This document shows, one piece after another, positions 1 to 11,340 of a DNA stretch of 64,000 nt. Origin of the DNA: Dicyema japonicum (lineage: Eukaryota > Dicyemida > Rhombozoa > Dicyemidae); assembly GCA_011109175.1 (NCBI GenBank), contig RDEW01000033.1, positions 596,207-660,206 on the forward strand. Reading direction: 5' to 3'. Numbering within the stretch: the stretch's first letter is position 1; every line of letters begins with the position of its first letter. Both the position numbers and the translations under genes were made by a program. The notes beneath the pieces were generated by a model. That model saw nothing but the letters and a program-made list of their open reading frames with translations, was not told the DNA's origin and ran no database searches.

Positions 1-630
1 CTAAATTTCTAATAAATGTCCTTTGGATTGCGGATTATGAAGTTTCGGGTTATTGAAGCCGGTTTGTAAGGAAACTGTAAAATTTTGCTAACTCACCAAA
101 AAATTCGGATTATTGAAGTTGGGATTAATGAGGGTTTACTGAAAATTAGCGTGCTGAAATGCGTCATGTACAATTTCATGAGAAACCTTAGAAAAAATAC
201 AAAAATTAAAAGAAATGAAAGATGAGTTAAACATCTCAAGACGAGAAATAGATCGTTTAGTGAAAATAGTTAAAAAAAAATGACCTAGACATCACATTCA
301 TCCCGCTCACTATGAGAAACTTATTGGAGCGCACAGCAATCGTGGTAGGCATTTGGAGGTAGTCAACCTCCTCGTTAGTAATAGTAGAGTTAACTAACAA
401 GTCTGCTGAATCAATTCTTTTAAATAATAATAAGCATAAATCTCCATGAATATCGAACAACGCGTACTCTCTTATTAAACATTCATAGTTTAGGGGTCAG
501 GTGGTAATCGTACCATCCTTATTTTCCTTGTTGGGAAAGACTGGTCATAAACAATAATAAAAAATCCCACAAAAACAAAGCAAGTCAGCTAATTGAATAA
601 ATAAAATTTATTAAAATTGAACAATAAGAA
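1..630. other. AT-rich intergenic DNA
   Basis: No coding region or repeat is recognised. Short open frames (for example 257-460 on the minus strand) match no family I know. The minus-strand AATAAA at 607-612 lies about 20 nt past the stop of the neighbouring RTCB copy and would suit its poly(A) signal. Confidence 0.4.
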
Positions 631-2312
631 CTATCCTTTGATAACTGCAATAGGACGCAATTTTATACACTTTTTGCTAATATTAGCCAGGTGACATGTG
701 TCCACTACTTCAGAAACGTCTTTGTATGACTGGAGCCTCTTCCATTATCAGCTTGGGAGAGGCCACTCTGATTGAGATTCCCTTCTGTCTCATTACTTCC
801 AGCACATCTTCAAAAGCAAGAGATCGTCTAGCCTTCGCTCGGAAAGAGCCCTTCCAGCTCCGTGACACGTCGTTCCAAACGTCTCAGAAAAACCCACGTC
901 AGTCCCAGTCAGCACATAACTGCACGTGCCCATCGTCCCGCCAATTAAAATGGGCTGGCCAGTCAGCTAAAAATATAAATTCTAGCAAACTTGATAATCA
1001 ACAGGGATCAAGGGATGATGAGGTGGAAAAGCCCGGGTTGATCCCTTCCGATGTACAAGAAGCTGCATGCGTCTCCCGTCAACCACATGTTCCTCCATTT
1101 TAGCGATGTTATGGGAGACGTCATATACCACGTGCATGTCCAAGTCGTCCGGGGAAGTATCAAACTGTTTATAGAAGGCCTTAAAATTACAGAAGACAAA
1201 ACCTGCCGCGTAAGAAAGGTCATCGAGGACCGGTTTACCCAGGCATAGTTAGCCGCTGCTGCCATCGACTTTAAATAATTCTGACCTTCTTCTGAACTGA
1301 TCCTTGCACATGCCAGTTGCCGGTCATTCACATCAATCTGGTCTCTTCTCATAGACTTGTCCATTTCGACCAGAGCGTTTTTGGATAAAAAGAACTAACC
1401 CGTGGCCACTTGGTGACCCAGTTCTCGACTTCCACTGTGGATCACCACACAAACTTGGCCTACTCTGTCTATCCCCATCTTGGAGGAGGCAAATTTGTCG
1501 TAAATTTAATTCACTACTTGGATCTCTATATAGTGATTTCCGGCACTCTATTTACATAGCTGAAGAGGATCTCTTTTCTTGGCCTTGAAACTGACCTTTG
1601 AAGGGTCCGCCTGTAGCACGCAACCATACTCCTCACAATGTTCCTTATCCTCAGCCCATGAGTATCCTTGGGTATCTATAAAGCACCAAACCTTGTCTGA
1701 CGCTCCAATCCATGCCCATCAACAGAGACTCCTCCAAATCCCTGAATTATAAGGTTAACAACTTTTCTGTCATTGACACAACACCATGTGACCCAATTCC
1801 GTCAGGAATGTGGTCAAAAAGTTAATGAGAGAGTTGTTCCTTTACAGGTTCGACGACCTTCTCGCTCAAATTAGTCCTAATTAGCTGATTTCCACAGTTT
1901 ATATCGAATCCAACTCCACCGGGGGAGACCACAGCCTTGGAATCTGTCATATCAAAAGCTGCTGTGTTTCCTATAGCGAATCCATACCCCAAATGGACGT
2001 CTGGCAGCCCAATGGAGTTCTGGAATTATTATTGAACTGGTACCCCGACTATGCCAGGGAGAGAGGCAACGTTGGCAATTTGTTTGATTGAAGGAAGAAA
2101 TCCACCACTTCCCTCATACTCAGAGTAATGGTGTAATTCGTCGAACACAAGTTTTTCAAGGGATTTGTTGACGTATAATAGCCCTTCCACCTATGTAAGT
2201 GAATAATGGTTTATACATTCATATGAGGCTGCATTCCCTTCAATATTCTCCATGAATATGCATTTTTCCTCTTTAAGAACTGTAACTCTTCCTGATATGT
2301 CCGAACAACCAT
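631..2312 (-). pseudogene. RTCB: RTCB (tRNA-splicing ligase) pseudogene with introns kept
   Basis: Conceptual joining of short exons gives an RtcB/HSPC117 protein from start to end. It begins MVVRTYQEELQFL, passes [51 protein letters not shown] and [13 protein letters not shown], and ends LRPIAVIKG then stop. In the family, RTCB joins tRNA exon halves and XBP1 mRNA using GTP and manganese; the active-site Cys and His residues in these motifs are still readable. Introns of 21-26 nt are retained, so this is not a processed copy. Lesions seen: in-frame TAA in place of Met before FDHIP, TAG before SAGNHY, TAA within VV-N-stop-IYD, a 3' splice site reading AA, one base lost after RALS, and a further indel before SYKDV. 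AATAAA follows the stop. It is most likely a recent duplicate that died. Sequence error could explain the indels but not easily three nonsense codons. Confidence 0.8.
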
Positions 2313-2429
2313 GAAACTGGTTCAATTTTAGCGATTTTAAATGCCGAATTTATTTTTTTTAAAAAGAAGGAAAAATTATAAATAGTTAAACTTATAAATT
2401 TTAAATATTGCGTTCATCAAAGAGGATCC

Positions 2430-2570
2430 AACAATTCTTCTCCGGGGACAACGTCGTTACCTGGTGACAAGTTCTGGAATGCTGGAACGAGTCAGGATCG
2501 AGGAGTTAGTAGGTTTAGTTACCCTTGGTCTTTAGAAATAATTTTTATTTTTTTATATAATAAAATAATT
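2430..2570 (+). mobile_element. LINE 3'-end fragment
   Basis: About 120 nt ending GGATCGAGGAGTTAG...CTTGGTCTTTAGAAATAATT match the reverse complement of 52,790-52,970. Both copies end in the same A/T-rich tail, as expected for the 3' end of a non-LTR retrotransposon. No coding sequence is readable. Confidence 0.55.
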
Positions 2571-2599
2571 TTTTAACAAAGAAACAAATGTCAGTTGAG

Positions 2600-3770
2600 G
2601 AAGCAGTTTAGTGGATTGCGAACGAGTTCCCTTGGAGTATGGCTATTCCAATCTTTTGTCTCAGCCATAACTTCTCGTTGATCCCTTTTTTTCTGGCAAG
2701 CATTCCTCCGAGTTCTCGCAAGAACTCAGCCGTCATTGGACCAACGGCTCCCGATGATTCGGTCGCAACAGGAGTAAATCGGTAGCGATCCCCGAGGCAA
2801 GAATTTTTCTTGATTTTTAGGTTTTCCGCAGTCGAAGCAGTGCTCCAGGTGTCTGAACCGATTTGAAAATATTCGTGCTTGAGAACGTCTACACAAGTTG
2901 CGTCCCAGACCAAAGATCTTCCAGACGTGAAGGGGAAAAGAGTCATCCCGTCAGGTCTCTTTCCATCTCCTCGATCAAGACCACTGGTTCAAGCTGTGCT
3001 GGGAAGCCTGTAACCTTCAGAGCTCTGACGATTACATAGTTCAGAGCAGCATGACGTGGTCCTCTTCCGGCGCTTCTTCTGCAGGACAGCGGGTGCAATC
3101 ACTTCGCATCGACTGTTTATCCGCATCGGCATCGGTGCTCCTGGCAAACGTCTAGTTTTAGCCTTTGTCCGATTCCAATCCTCAAAGAATCGTCGTCCTA
3201 TAAGGTCCCGAGGTTTAGGAAAGGTATTGCACCGAGCCATGCTCCACTCCCTCCACTTTAGTTGACACCAAACAAGCCAGACGATGTTGATTTGCTTCTT
3301 TTTTAAGGTCTTCCAAAATTTTGGAGCAGACAATGTTATCCCGATTACTTTGCTTCGTTGTGTCTTTGGGGATTTTGAGTCCGGACCCGTTCCAAACTTC
3401 GTCAAATAACTCATTCCAGCGAAGTCCAATAGTGTTATGAAGGACTTGCCGTGTCAAATGGCTGCAGCTTGAGAAAGACGATAGATATGCCGGGTATGCA
3501 ACCTCCAGTGCCGATCTAAGACCGACACCCTAAAATCCAGAGGGAAGCTTACATTGCTTCCAATCAAGTTCGTCGAAGCGGACGTTAACTAGTGACTCAA
3601 CAGTTTGTTTGAGAGATTTGTATATCGAAAGTAGACTGTCATATTGTTCGTAGGAGAGTGAACATCTGAGTAGATATAAAAGCTTGGTAGTCGACTCTCA
3701 CACATCTTTCTCATCAGGAAGAAAGATTGGACTTCGCTGGAATGAGTTATTTGTGTAATTAGCCTATCAA
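2600..3770 (-). mobile_element. RLE-type LINE C-terminal region, copy A (broken)
   Basis: Frames broken by indels and stops together read a region ending in a PD-(D/E)XK-like nuclease. Readable parts, N to C: YKSLKQTVESLVNVRFDEL, then RWNELFDEVW, a Cys-rich CRCG patch, RALKVTGFPAQLEPV, then SGRSLVWDATCVDVL and a C-terminus near GNSFAIH. The same order is intact at 14,290-15,125. The WDATC-type motif with upstream RPDG is the usual signature of the restriction-like endonuclease found at the end of R2-like retrotransposon proteins. No reverse transcriptase palm is visible, so this is a 5'-truncated copy. Confidence 0.65.
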
Positions 3771-4165
3771 ATTTCAGTCAAATCGTGAATTGTCTAGACA
3801 TTTCATGACCGGATGGGCTAACTATCTTTCCGTTCACTGAGGGAAAATCGCTTGTATGGGACTGCACTGTTGTGGATTCTTTCTCGAACTCGTTGTTACT
3901 CAGCTCGGCGAAGTCTGCTGGATCGGCAGACGATCTGGCCGATAAAATCAAGATTAAAAAATATGGCGAAATTGGAGACCGCGTTCGTTTTGTACCGGTG
4001 GTGCGGGAAGTACCACAGCCTCTTTCTTGAAGGAAATCGGGGGGAAATTGACCATCCGTAAAAAAGACATGCGGGAAGTGGTCTGACTGAGGCCACGAAT
4101 TTGGATTGTAGTTGTCCGCGGAAACGCTTACTCCGTAATGGCAGCAGCCGCTTTTCCCCATAGTT
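3690..4165 (+). mobile_element. RLE-type LINE fragment, copy B, head-to-head with copy A
   Basis: The plus strand reads PDGLTIFPFTEGKSLVWDC, then TVVDSF, KIKKYGEIGDRVRFVPVVRE and, after an indel, FLKEIGGKLTIRKKD and VVVRGNAYSVM before a stop near 4,163. This is the C-terminal nuclease region of the family at 14,290-15,125. The first 40 nt (GGACTTCGCTGGAATGAG) also occur inverted in copy A near 3,400. Confidence 0.65.
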
Positions 4166-4390
4166 AATAAATAATATTTTATTGTTAAATAAAACGTGTT
4201 AATAAAAAAAATTCATGAATTGACTGCAACATATATATTTTGCAGAGAAAATCGTTAATTATTTCCAACTCAACTATTTGTTAGGTTTTTAGTTACTTCA
4301 TGTAGAAAATACATACACAAAATTATTTATAATCAAATTGGAGTTTGTCATAATTTTTTATTTTTTTAAATAAAATAAACAAAAAGGTTA

Positions 4391-4710
4391 TACAGCATCT
4401 GCACTGACTGCGTGGCTATTCCCTCTCAGGATGGCGAGTGAGATTCGCTCAAATAACCAGCAGCGTCACGGGGATCTCTTGTTCGTGCAGAAATCCGATT
4501 CCCAAGACGACTCATGAATTCCAGCGTCGCAGGTGCAAAAGGACCAGACGTTTAATCGCAAGCGGAGCGAACAAAAAAATCATCGAGTAGAACCTCACTT
4601 GTGTCGTCGTGGAGCTATGGTTGACCGGAAAAAAATTCATCTTCTTTCCTGCAGAAAGAACGCTGAGAGATTTTCCAAACAACCGCCTTCAACTGGATTA
4701 TTAAATATGG
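4391..4710. mobile_element. Two further RLE-type LINE scraps, opposite strands
   Basis: The minus strand at 4,391-4,545 reads LEFMSRLGNRISARTRDPRD and then the C-terminal GN...SVS segment typical of this family. The plus strand at about 4,590-4,710 reads CRRGAMVDRKKIHLLSCRKNA, which resembles the family's Cys/His knuckle followed by a decayed KxLNxxIK segment. They are short, so the assignment rests on comparison with the intact copy. Confidence 0.45.
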
Positions 4711-6060
4711 CCTGGAGTAACTTGTTTTTTCTTAGATGTCTGTGGAAACTGAATTTCCATAACCAGAGAACATATAGATGGGGTACCTCTTCTCTTTTTT
4801 TAAATTTAAATTTTAAATATTTACAGCTCCATCCTGAATATGATAGTTCAAGGATTCATCCTCAAGGCAGCAATCAAAGAATTAACGTTCTACGGGCAAT
4901 TCTATTTTCCTCAAAAGCCGACAACCAAAATCAGCAGGTACACCATTGTTGGATTGACCACGACTTAGACATATTCATATGGGAATATGGTAACTCATTC
5001 TATAGGCATTCGTGTCAAAATTCAATATCGAATATTATGTCCGACATTAGGAGGCTTACATATTTTCAAAAACGGCGACAGTTACCCAAGTCCGCTGATT
5101 TTTGGTAAGAGATATGAAGAAGGAATGCAAGTGTACATAGCATTAACGTCGAAAAAATAATGACGGATATTGAAAGTGTGTCTGTTGAAGTTTCCAAGAG
5201 TTTGAGCGAACGATTGAATATTTACTGAATTGGAAGGCCCAGGATGAGGTTTATAGTAAAGAAGTTTCACATGTCTAGAAGATTTAATTTTACTGAGATG
5301 CTCGGGATTGTTAATGAGGATTATGTACCAGGGAAGTGATTTTTACTGGAATAGCCTCCCAAAAAGTGATACGACACTTTCACTAATGATCTGTTTGTGT
5401 CATCATTCTCGACAAATCACCTATTGATGATTTAAAACCTATCTCGACTAATGAAGATGTTGTCAGGATGGTGTGAATTATAACTCAGAGCTGTTGGATT
5501 TGAAAAAAACCTAAGTCAGCTACTAACTCTATGTCGTTATTGAATAGCTTGCCGGACATGTGATTGAACGTACCTGGACGTGTTGGAAGGTCCACCTGGA
5601 GAATTCGAAAATATGAATGTTAAAATATCATAAGTAAGCCAAGGAATCGAAAGATTGATGAATACAAAACCGTTAATTTAAGGTTATTAATGACCACGTG
5701 ACGTCTCTATAATTATTGGAATTATTATGAAATAATCGATACACCCATACGTAGTTTATTGATTAAATGTGCATCTCAAACCTGCATGCCAGCAGATATT
5801 ATTTTTACCTAACAACTACCTTGGAAGAGGGTTGCGTTCAATCACTTCTTTGAGAGGATGCTGTTTGGTTTTTGTAGTCAAAACTCATGAGTGCTGTGTG
5901 TAGAAGTGGCCCAATTTTTAGGGAAAACAAATCTGGTTATTATTGAAGAATTTGTTCGGCATAAGTATTCTGTGTGATACTCCGGCCTTTGGTATGAGAT
6001 TATTGTACAGACAGAAACTTGATGAATCAGACTGAAGTAGAGTTTGAATTCCGTCATATA
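4711..6060. other. Unassigned, low-coding DNA
   Basis: One open frame runs from 4,533 to 5,108 on the plus strand, but its first third is transposon sequence and the rest resembles nothing I recognise. A parallel plus-strand frame near 4,830-5,150 (GFILKAAIKELTFYGQFYF, later GGLHIFKNGDSYPSPLIFG) looks somewhat protein-like and could be exons of a decayed gene. I cannot name it. From 5,200 to 6,060 I see nothing. Confidence 0.3.
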
Positions 6061-6660
6061 CAAGATCTTATCGGAAGATTATGTTTGCACAAATAGTTCT
6101 CATTGACTTTTAAGAGGAAATAATTCTCCAAGGTCGGAGGCTTTGCTCTGTTTGATTCAGGACTTGTTTTCGGGGAACAAAATATGTGCGATCTTTGTAG
6201 TAAGTGGAAGAAGACTGTGGATCACTGCCCAAGATGCGAAAAGATGCTGCATGAAGATTATGTAAGAAGACACAATGATGCCTCTATTTCCATTTTTGTA
6301 AGGAATTTAGTCTGAAGAACGAGAGGAAATTGAAGACTCATTCAATACATTCTGTTGCTATGAATTAGTGGAGATAAGGGACACATATCAAAACAGACAC
6401 AGTTGTTGGAAGGGATCTTCCTACCTTCTCCCTGACTAAATCCACTGTTGAATATTACCATTATGAAAACTTTTCCGCCTAAGAACTAAGTGATGTCCGC
6501 GATGGTGCGATATGTGATGAAAATGAATGAGGGTGCACCTACTTCTCCTATTTGAGAATGGATTTGTCGACACAAACAGGACATTCTCTCTTTGGTTTTT
6601 GAAATACCTAGCGAACTTTTTCTGAAATGAACTATGAGAATTCCATTCGCAAACAAAATT
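6060..6660 (+). mobile_element. C-terminal fragment of a second RLE-type retroelement
   Basis: The plus strand reads CDLCSKWKKTVDHCPRCEKM then LHEDYVRRHND, followed after stops by THSIHSVAMN and TDTVV. A Cys/His knuckle followed by YxRRHN and a nuclease-like core is the layout seen at the C-terminus of a widespread invertebrate retroelement family. The reverse transcriptase at 47,370-48,920 may belong to the same family. Confidence 0.45.
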
Positions 6661-6717
6661 TAGTGACCCCTAAGCCACGTGGATATTCAGGAGAATCATT
6701 CTAACATCGGTATAGAG

Positions 6718-7570
6718 CAGAGGTTGTCAAACGGTGTGCCGTGGCACACTAAGTGTGCCGCAAGACAATCTCTAGTGTGCCCCCTGCCAAACACAAATTT
6801 GAATAATTTTATATACATTTTTGACCTAATTAATTTAAAAAGATAAACGAATTAAAATAATTACTAAAATTAAAATAATTATTTTTTATTATACATTAAA
6901 TGACATTTACATTGGTTAACCATTATTTATTAATTTTTTAATAACGTGCGCATCAACGTGCTTATGGGTAAATCAGTTCGTCTTTCTTATAAAGATTCTT
7001 ATTTGTCATTTGGATTTATATGCAAAGATAAAAATAAACTACCTCAATGTCTAATTTGCATGGAAGTTTTGGCAAGTGATGCTATGGTTCCTAGCAAACT
7101 AAAGAGACATTTTACTTCCAAGCATCCGGACTATTCCGAAAAATCTGTGGATTATTTTACCCATTTGAAAAAAACAACTTAAGTATTATTTAGTTTTTAC
7201 TATGAATCGTAGATCTGATGTTCAGTGAAACTTTTTTAAACACAAAGAATCATTGAAATGTTCATACCTGATCTCAGAAGTGATAGCAAAACAACTAAAA
7301 CCTCACATTATTGGCGAAAACTAGATAATCCCTGCTTGTCGTATTATTGCTCGGACTATGTTTAGTCATAAATATGAACAAAAAATAATGAAGATAAACA
7401 ATAATAATTAAGAATTCATTTTTATTAATAAAAATTTGGGCATTAAATTACCAATTTTTGTACTTAGTTTTACACATCTTAAAAATTTAATTTTTTTATA
7501 TTTTAATGTGTGCCGTGGATTATTTTTTTACGATTAGTGTGCCGCGAGAATTATTTTTTGAAAAGCTCTG
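6718..7570 (+). mobile_element. hAT element, non-autonomous, with terminal repeats and 8-bp TSD
   Basis: The element is bounded by imperfect inverted ends, CAGAGGTTGTCAAACGG at 6,718 and, on the reverse strand from 7,570, CAGAGCTTTTCAAAAAAT. It is flanked by a perfect 8-bp duplication, GTATAGAG, at 6,710-6,717 and 7,571-7,578. The subterminal regions are rich in GTGTGCCG and its complement. An 8-bp duplication with CAG-starting ends is diagnostic of hAT transposons. At 853 bp it lacks room for a full transposase and keeps only a BED-finger reading frame, so it would have depended on a related element. Confidence 0.9.
6946..7182 (+). pseudogene. hAT transposase BED-type zinc-finger remnant
   Basis: This short frame reads YKDSYLSFGFICKDKNKLPQ, then CLICMEVLASDAMVPSKLKR and HFTSKHPDYSEKSVDYFTHL. 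The Cys-x2-Cys...His-x4-His spacing and the SKLKRHFTSKHP core match the N-terminal BED finger of hAT proteins of the ZBED5/SCAND3/FAM200 type, which bind the element's ends. The frame stops at 7,182, where the catalytic part would start, so it is the N-terminal stub of an internally deleted element. Confidence 0.75.
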
Positions 7571-7578
7571 GTATAGAG

Positions 7579-8233
7579 TCTTTCAATATCATAAATATTA
7601 GCGGTTACGTGCATTCAAAAAATATAATAAAACACAAGAATTAACAGTAAATCACATACTATCATTAATAATAGTTAGTGGTTTTACTGATAGTTAATTT
7701 GATAATGAACAAGCTTTATTTTTACTAAATCAGAATATCGGTAAGACTATTGAGGGGTTCAATCATCGACCAATTTTACTGCAGGTATGGTCTTGATAAC
7801 TCTATGCAACCTTCTTTATCGTGGTGAATGATTGTTTCCACCATTCTGTGGGCAATATTTCTTCCAATAATCGGATGTAGACTTTGGCGACCTTGTATCT
7901 TACCGTGTGATCCGTCTAGGCCACGTGACCGTTATAGGACCATTAGTCAAATGGTAATCCTTTTGGCCTTGCCTGCAGACCATGTAGTCCATTTGGTTGT
8001 ACATTTTGGTCAGGGTCCCATGCTGGTCTCTACTCGTCCCTGTAGCGATGTGTCAACCACCTTGGAATCGCCATCTTCCGCGGCAATGATGCCTAATTTG
8101 TTACAGTGTTTAATGTTGAGTTTAAAAAATCTTCATGTCTCAGAACCAAGATGACCAGCTTATTTCACTCCCGTTTCGAGACTATATTTCTATTCATTTT
8201 ATTTGAGAGTACATTGGTGGTAATGAAACATAA
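7579..8233. other. Intergenic, nothing recognised
   Basis: An open frame at 7,828-8,154 on the plus strand has a composition unlike a real protein and no motif. No repeat copy elsewhere in the window matches it by eye. Confidence 0.35.
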
Positions 8234-8707
8234 TTAATAATCAAAAATAGTTCCGAAATCATATCCATATTTTTTACTCAAAGTCGAAGGAGTTTCTGAG
8301 TAAATACTTTTGACTTTCATGTCAGCCCCGACACTTTTGAGGTATATTATTGATGTTAAACTACCATTTTCAACTGCCAGGTGAATTGGAGTTAATAATT
8401 CGTTATTTTTTATATTAATGTTAGCATTGTGATGCAAAAGGAGTCTGATAATCTCCACGTTGTCTAGCACTGTATATATAGCTTAAACCAAAATAGCAGC
8501 CCAGTGGAGAGGAGCAAGTCCTCCGCAGTCGTTGTCTTTGAAATTAGGGTCACAGTCAGTATTTCTTAATAGGAATTCAACTTTGGATCTGTTCTGTGAA
8601 TAAACTGCGTGATGGAGATCAAATAAATAATTTCTGTCTGCTTTGACTAAGTGTAGTTCTATGGAATGATGATTCAGTGCACCTTTCTGTTGCTTTGTTT
8701 TCTTCAT
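8234..8707 (-). CDS. Ankyrin-repeat protein (partial or broken)
   Basis: Two minus-strand frames, 8,483-8,707 and 8,234-8,470, carry at least three ankyrin repeats: LHHAVYSQNRSKVEFLLRN, then APLHWAA...NVEIIRLLLHHNANIN, then TPIHLAVENGSLTSIIYLKS. Ankyrin repeats serve protein binding; nothing here tells the partner. Between the frames a 25-nt GT-AG intron fits well (8,464-8,488), but the join is out by one base. If the G run before the donor were one base longer, the product would read HWAAILDNVEIIRLLL, an ideal repeat. Total length would be about 150 residues. No signal peptide or other domain is seen, and the start at 8,707 (MKKTKQQKG) is the first Met available. Confidence 0.6.
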
Positions 8708-9149
8708 TCACGAATTTGTCCTCAACTTAATTGTTATCGTGCTTTTGTTTACTTAAATTTAATTTGGCCACAATCAATATTACGTTCAATATCACAAATC
8801 TTTAAATTGTGATGCCCTTCCCAATTGCTTTTGTTCAAACCACGAAAACGTCAGAATTTTGTTTGATCAAATTCAATCAATATATTTATTTACCTCCAGT
8901 TTTTTAAGTGAGGGAACTCTGTGGTTGGCAGGAACGTAGCATTCGAATACGGAGTTCCAGAGATCAGTCGAATTAATCTGACGTGAAGGGAAATTTTCTG
9001 CATACCAGGAGAAAAAGAGGTGTCCTATCTATATTCTCTGGTTATGGAAATTCCGTTTCCACCGACATTTGAGAAAAAACATACTACTCAGGCCACGTTT
9101 GATAATCTAGTTCAGTGTTTCTCAACGAGAGGCGATTTTTTTCTTTCAG
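8708..9149. other. Intergenic, nothing recognised
   Basis: AT-rich DNA upstream of the ankyrin frame. No motif or repeat is seen apart from ordinary A/T tracts. Confidence 0.35.
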
Positions 9150-9720
9150 GAAATTATTATTATTATTTAAGCCAAAGAAACACCGTCTTAACCAATAACT
9201 AATATTCAGGTGATCCCGGCATCTCTCAATAATCGGGCCATTTTTTCTCGATGCTCCGACTGTGATCCACGCATTTTCTATACGGACGGGGTCTTTTTCC
9301 TTTTCTCTTCTGAAATTGCCTCCAGTTGCCTCTATGATAGACTCGAGTGCTCTGGGGCAATTTCTTTATCTGTATTTTTATAGTAACTATTTGCTCTTGA
9401 CTGGATATCTTGAATTTTTGTTAAGTTCGTTGCCGACAGGTTAGATCCCCATGCAGCACATGCATAGCCTATTGTTGGCTCGACATACTGCTTGTAGAGG
9501 GTCCCGATACCTGGCGGATAAATTTTTCCACAGTTCCAAAGGAAGGCCTTTACAAAATTGATCTTCTTTGCACAGGTTGATATGATAGATTCCACATGGG
9601 CTGAGAAGCAGAGGAAAGTATCAAAAGTTACTCCCAGTATCTTCTGCGTTTTCTTTTGTGGTATAGGTACTCCATTTAACGTGACATCAATTGTTTGCGT
9701 TCCCATCTTTCTATTCTTAG
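9150..9720 (-). mobile_element. LINE 3' part (post-RT domain and tail)
   Basis: The minus strand frame 9,332-9,706 reads VTLNGVPIPQKKTQKILGVT, then FDTFLCFSAHVESIIS, LYKQYVEPTIGYACAAWGSN and LSATNLTKIQDIQ. The LGVxFD...H pattern and the LYKQY...P..YA...W pattern are the segment just after the reverse transcriptase palm in jockey-like LINEs. The 3' end is CGGGATCACCTGAAT...GGTGTTTC with a (TAA)n run at about 9,150-9,170. It is 5'-truncated. Confidence 0.8.
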
Positions 9721-9839
9721 TAAATGATTTTTTAATAAGTGATTTTTTTAATTATGAAATATTTATACTTAAATTTATTTTAAATAATTAAATAATATAG
9801 CATTGACTTTTTGACAAAGGCGAAAAATTTTTTATAGGG

Positions 9840-10260
9840 CGACAACGACAGTCAATGATGATCCGGATCCTACTTGCGAACACTGAAATACAAATCTGGG
9901 TCGGTTCAAAGCGATCCCGTGAATTTGAGACACATATTGGCACTCTTCAAGGAGATTCTTTATCGCCACTACTATTTGTTATCCATCTGGAAGCTGACCT
10001 TGGGGAACTACGATCCAAAACTGAGCAGACTTCGATCACTTAAAAGAGAAACTCAATTGACATATGAGAAATGGAGAACAAAGTCGGTTCACTACTCGGT
10101 GATTGGGAAGATGTTCAGCGAAGGAAAATGTTATCGATTCCTGCACTTAAAGACTAAAGTCCACGTGGATAAACTATTCACACGTCTCAACATCCATAAA
10201 GGTGCGTTTATACATTTATTCTGCCTATTTTGCTGTACAACACATGAACGTGGGGTTTGA
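9840..10260 (+). mobile_element. LINE reverse transcriptase fragment
   Basis: The plus frame at 9,855 reads ILLANTEIQIWVGSKRSREF and THIGTLQGDSLSPLLFVIHL. The second block is the RT motif GxxQGDxxSPLLF, which lies just before the YADD catalytic box; the YADD box itself has been lost. The C-terminal side (ELRSKTEQ, LKRETQLTYEKW) is decayed. Confidence 0.75.
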
Positions 10261-11340
10261 ATCAAACTTGTAATGAAAACCTTGCTTTTTACAGAAAACA
10301 ACTGAAATCCCTATTGGACATAAGCTATCCGAAGGTGATCAGCAACCAGAACTTATACACTATCTGTAAATCTGCGACTGAAAAATGCTGATCACTCACG
10401 ACTTCCGAAAAATCGCAATCTCAGGAGGAACGTGGAGGCGTCTGACTACAAAGATTATCCGGGTCCAGCACAAGCGACGTCAATGAATTAACTTTCTTGT
10501 TGCGAATGTGTGCAATAATAACACGTGGTTGACTGATAACTCATCTTTTTCATGTTCATAAACACCGAAATATCAGTTTGACATCTTTATCAATATATCC
10601 TTTCAAATTAAGGGGGTGTTGTATTTCTATCCCCCATGTTTATGATAGGCAAAATTAACAGCGAAACCTTTGACTTCTGATTTATTCAATAATTACACGT
10701 AATTCTATTGATTTGAAAGGGATCCTTCTTAATTTCAGGATCATTACCCCCTCTTTCGTTATCTGGCAGAACAATCCTTTATTATGAAATTTATTTACAA
10801 TTGCACTCCATAATTGGTAGAATAATAGTTCACAAGATTTCCCTTATTTTCAAATAAGGAGATGGTGGAGTTGGCCCGTCAGACAAACGTAGTCATAAGC
10901 CTCCGAGTAAGAGAAACCGAGTGATGACTACAGGATGGCCAATATCAGTAAACACATTAACTTGAGCTTCGTATCATCAGAGATTAATAGCAATAGATTT
11001 TCCTGACTGATAGTCATAATGTTTACAATTTCCTAAGTCGTTTAGCAAGTAACGTCGGTAGTTGGGGAAGAAACGAGTGGCTTTCATCAAAGGAGTTATG
11101 TCCAAGATACTTCCAACAAGATCTAGAACATATAACCAGCCGATTAAAATGGAGTCAAAAAAATAAACACTTTTTTCAGATTTGAAATATGATAAAACGT
11201 ATATTCCTCTTCAATTTTGAGTTACAAGTGACTCAACAGTCATTCTACACGAAAACTCTGGGACGTAAAATTTTACTCGGTGGCATATTCAATTTGCATC
11301 GAAAGATGTTTGTCTCCAGAACACTCTAATGTTTTTCCAA
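10261..11340. other. Intergenic, nothing recognised
   Basis: About 1.1 kb of AT-rich sequence without long frames. No transposon end, RNA gene or repeat is seen. Confidence 0.4.

Noticed and set aside
631-2312. Stop-codon recoding (TAA/TAG read as amino acids) to explain the RTCB stops
   Set aside because: PPP6C, kinesin-5, RAD17, SNW1 and the dsRBD gene use standard stops and have none internally, so the code looks standard.
4533-5108. 191-codon open frame on the plus strand
   Set aside because: Its first part is transposon knuckle sequence and the rest has no recognisable motif. Length alone is weak support.
7828-8154. 108-codon plus-strand frame
   Set aside because: Low-complexity, Cys/Pro-rich translation without family resemblance; probably chance.
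8464-8488. Reading the ankyrin stop as a true gene end
   Set aside because: The stop lies in a good 25-nt GT-AG intron, and repeats continue on the other side with perfect ankyrin spacing.
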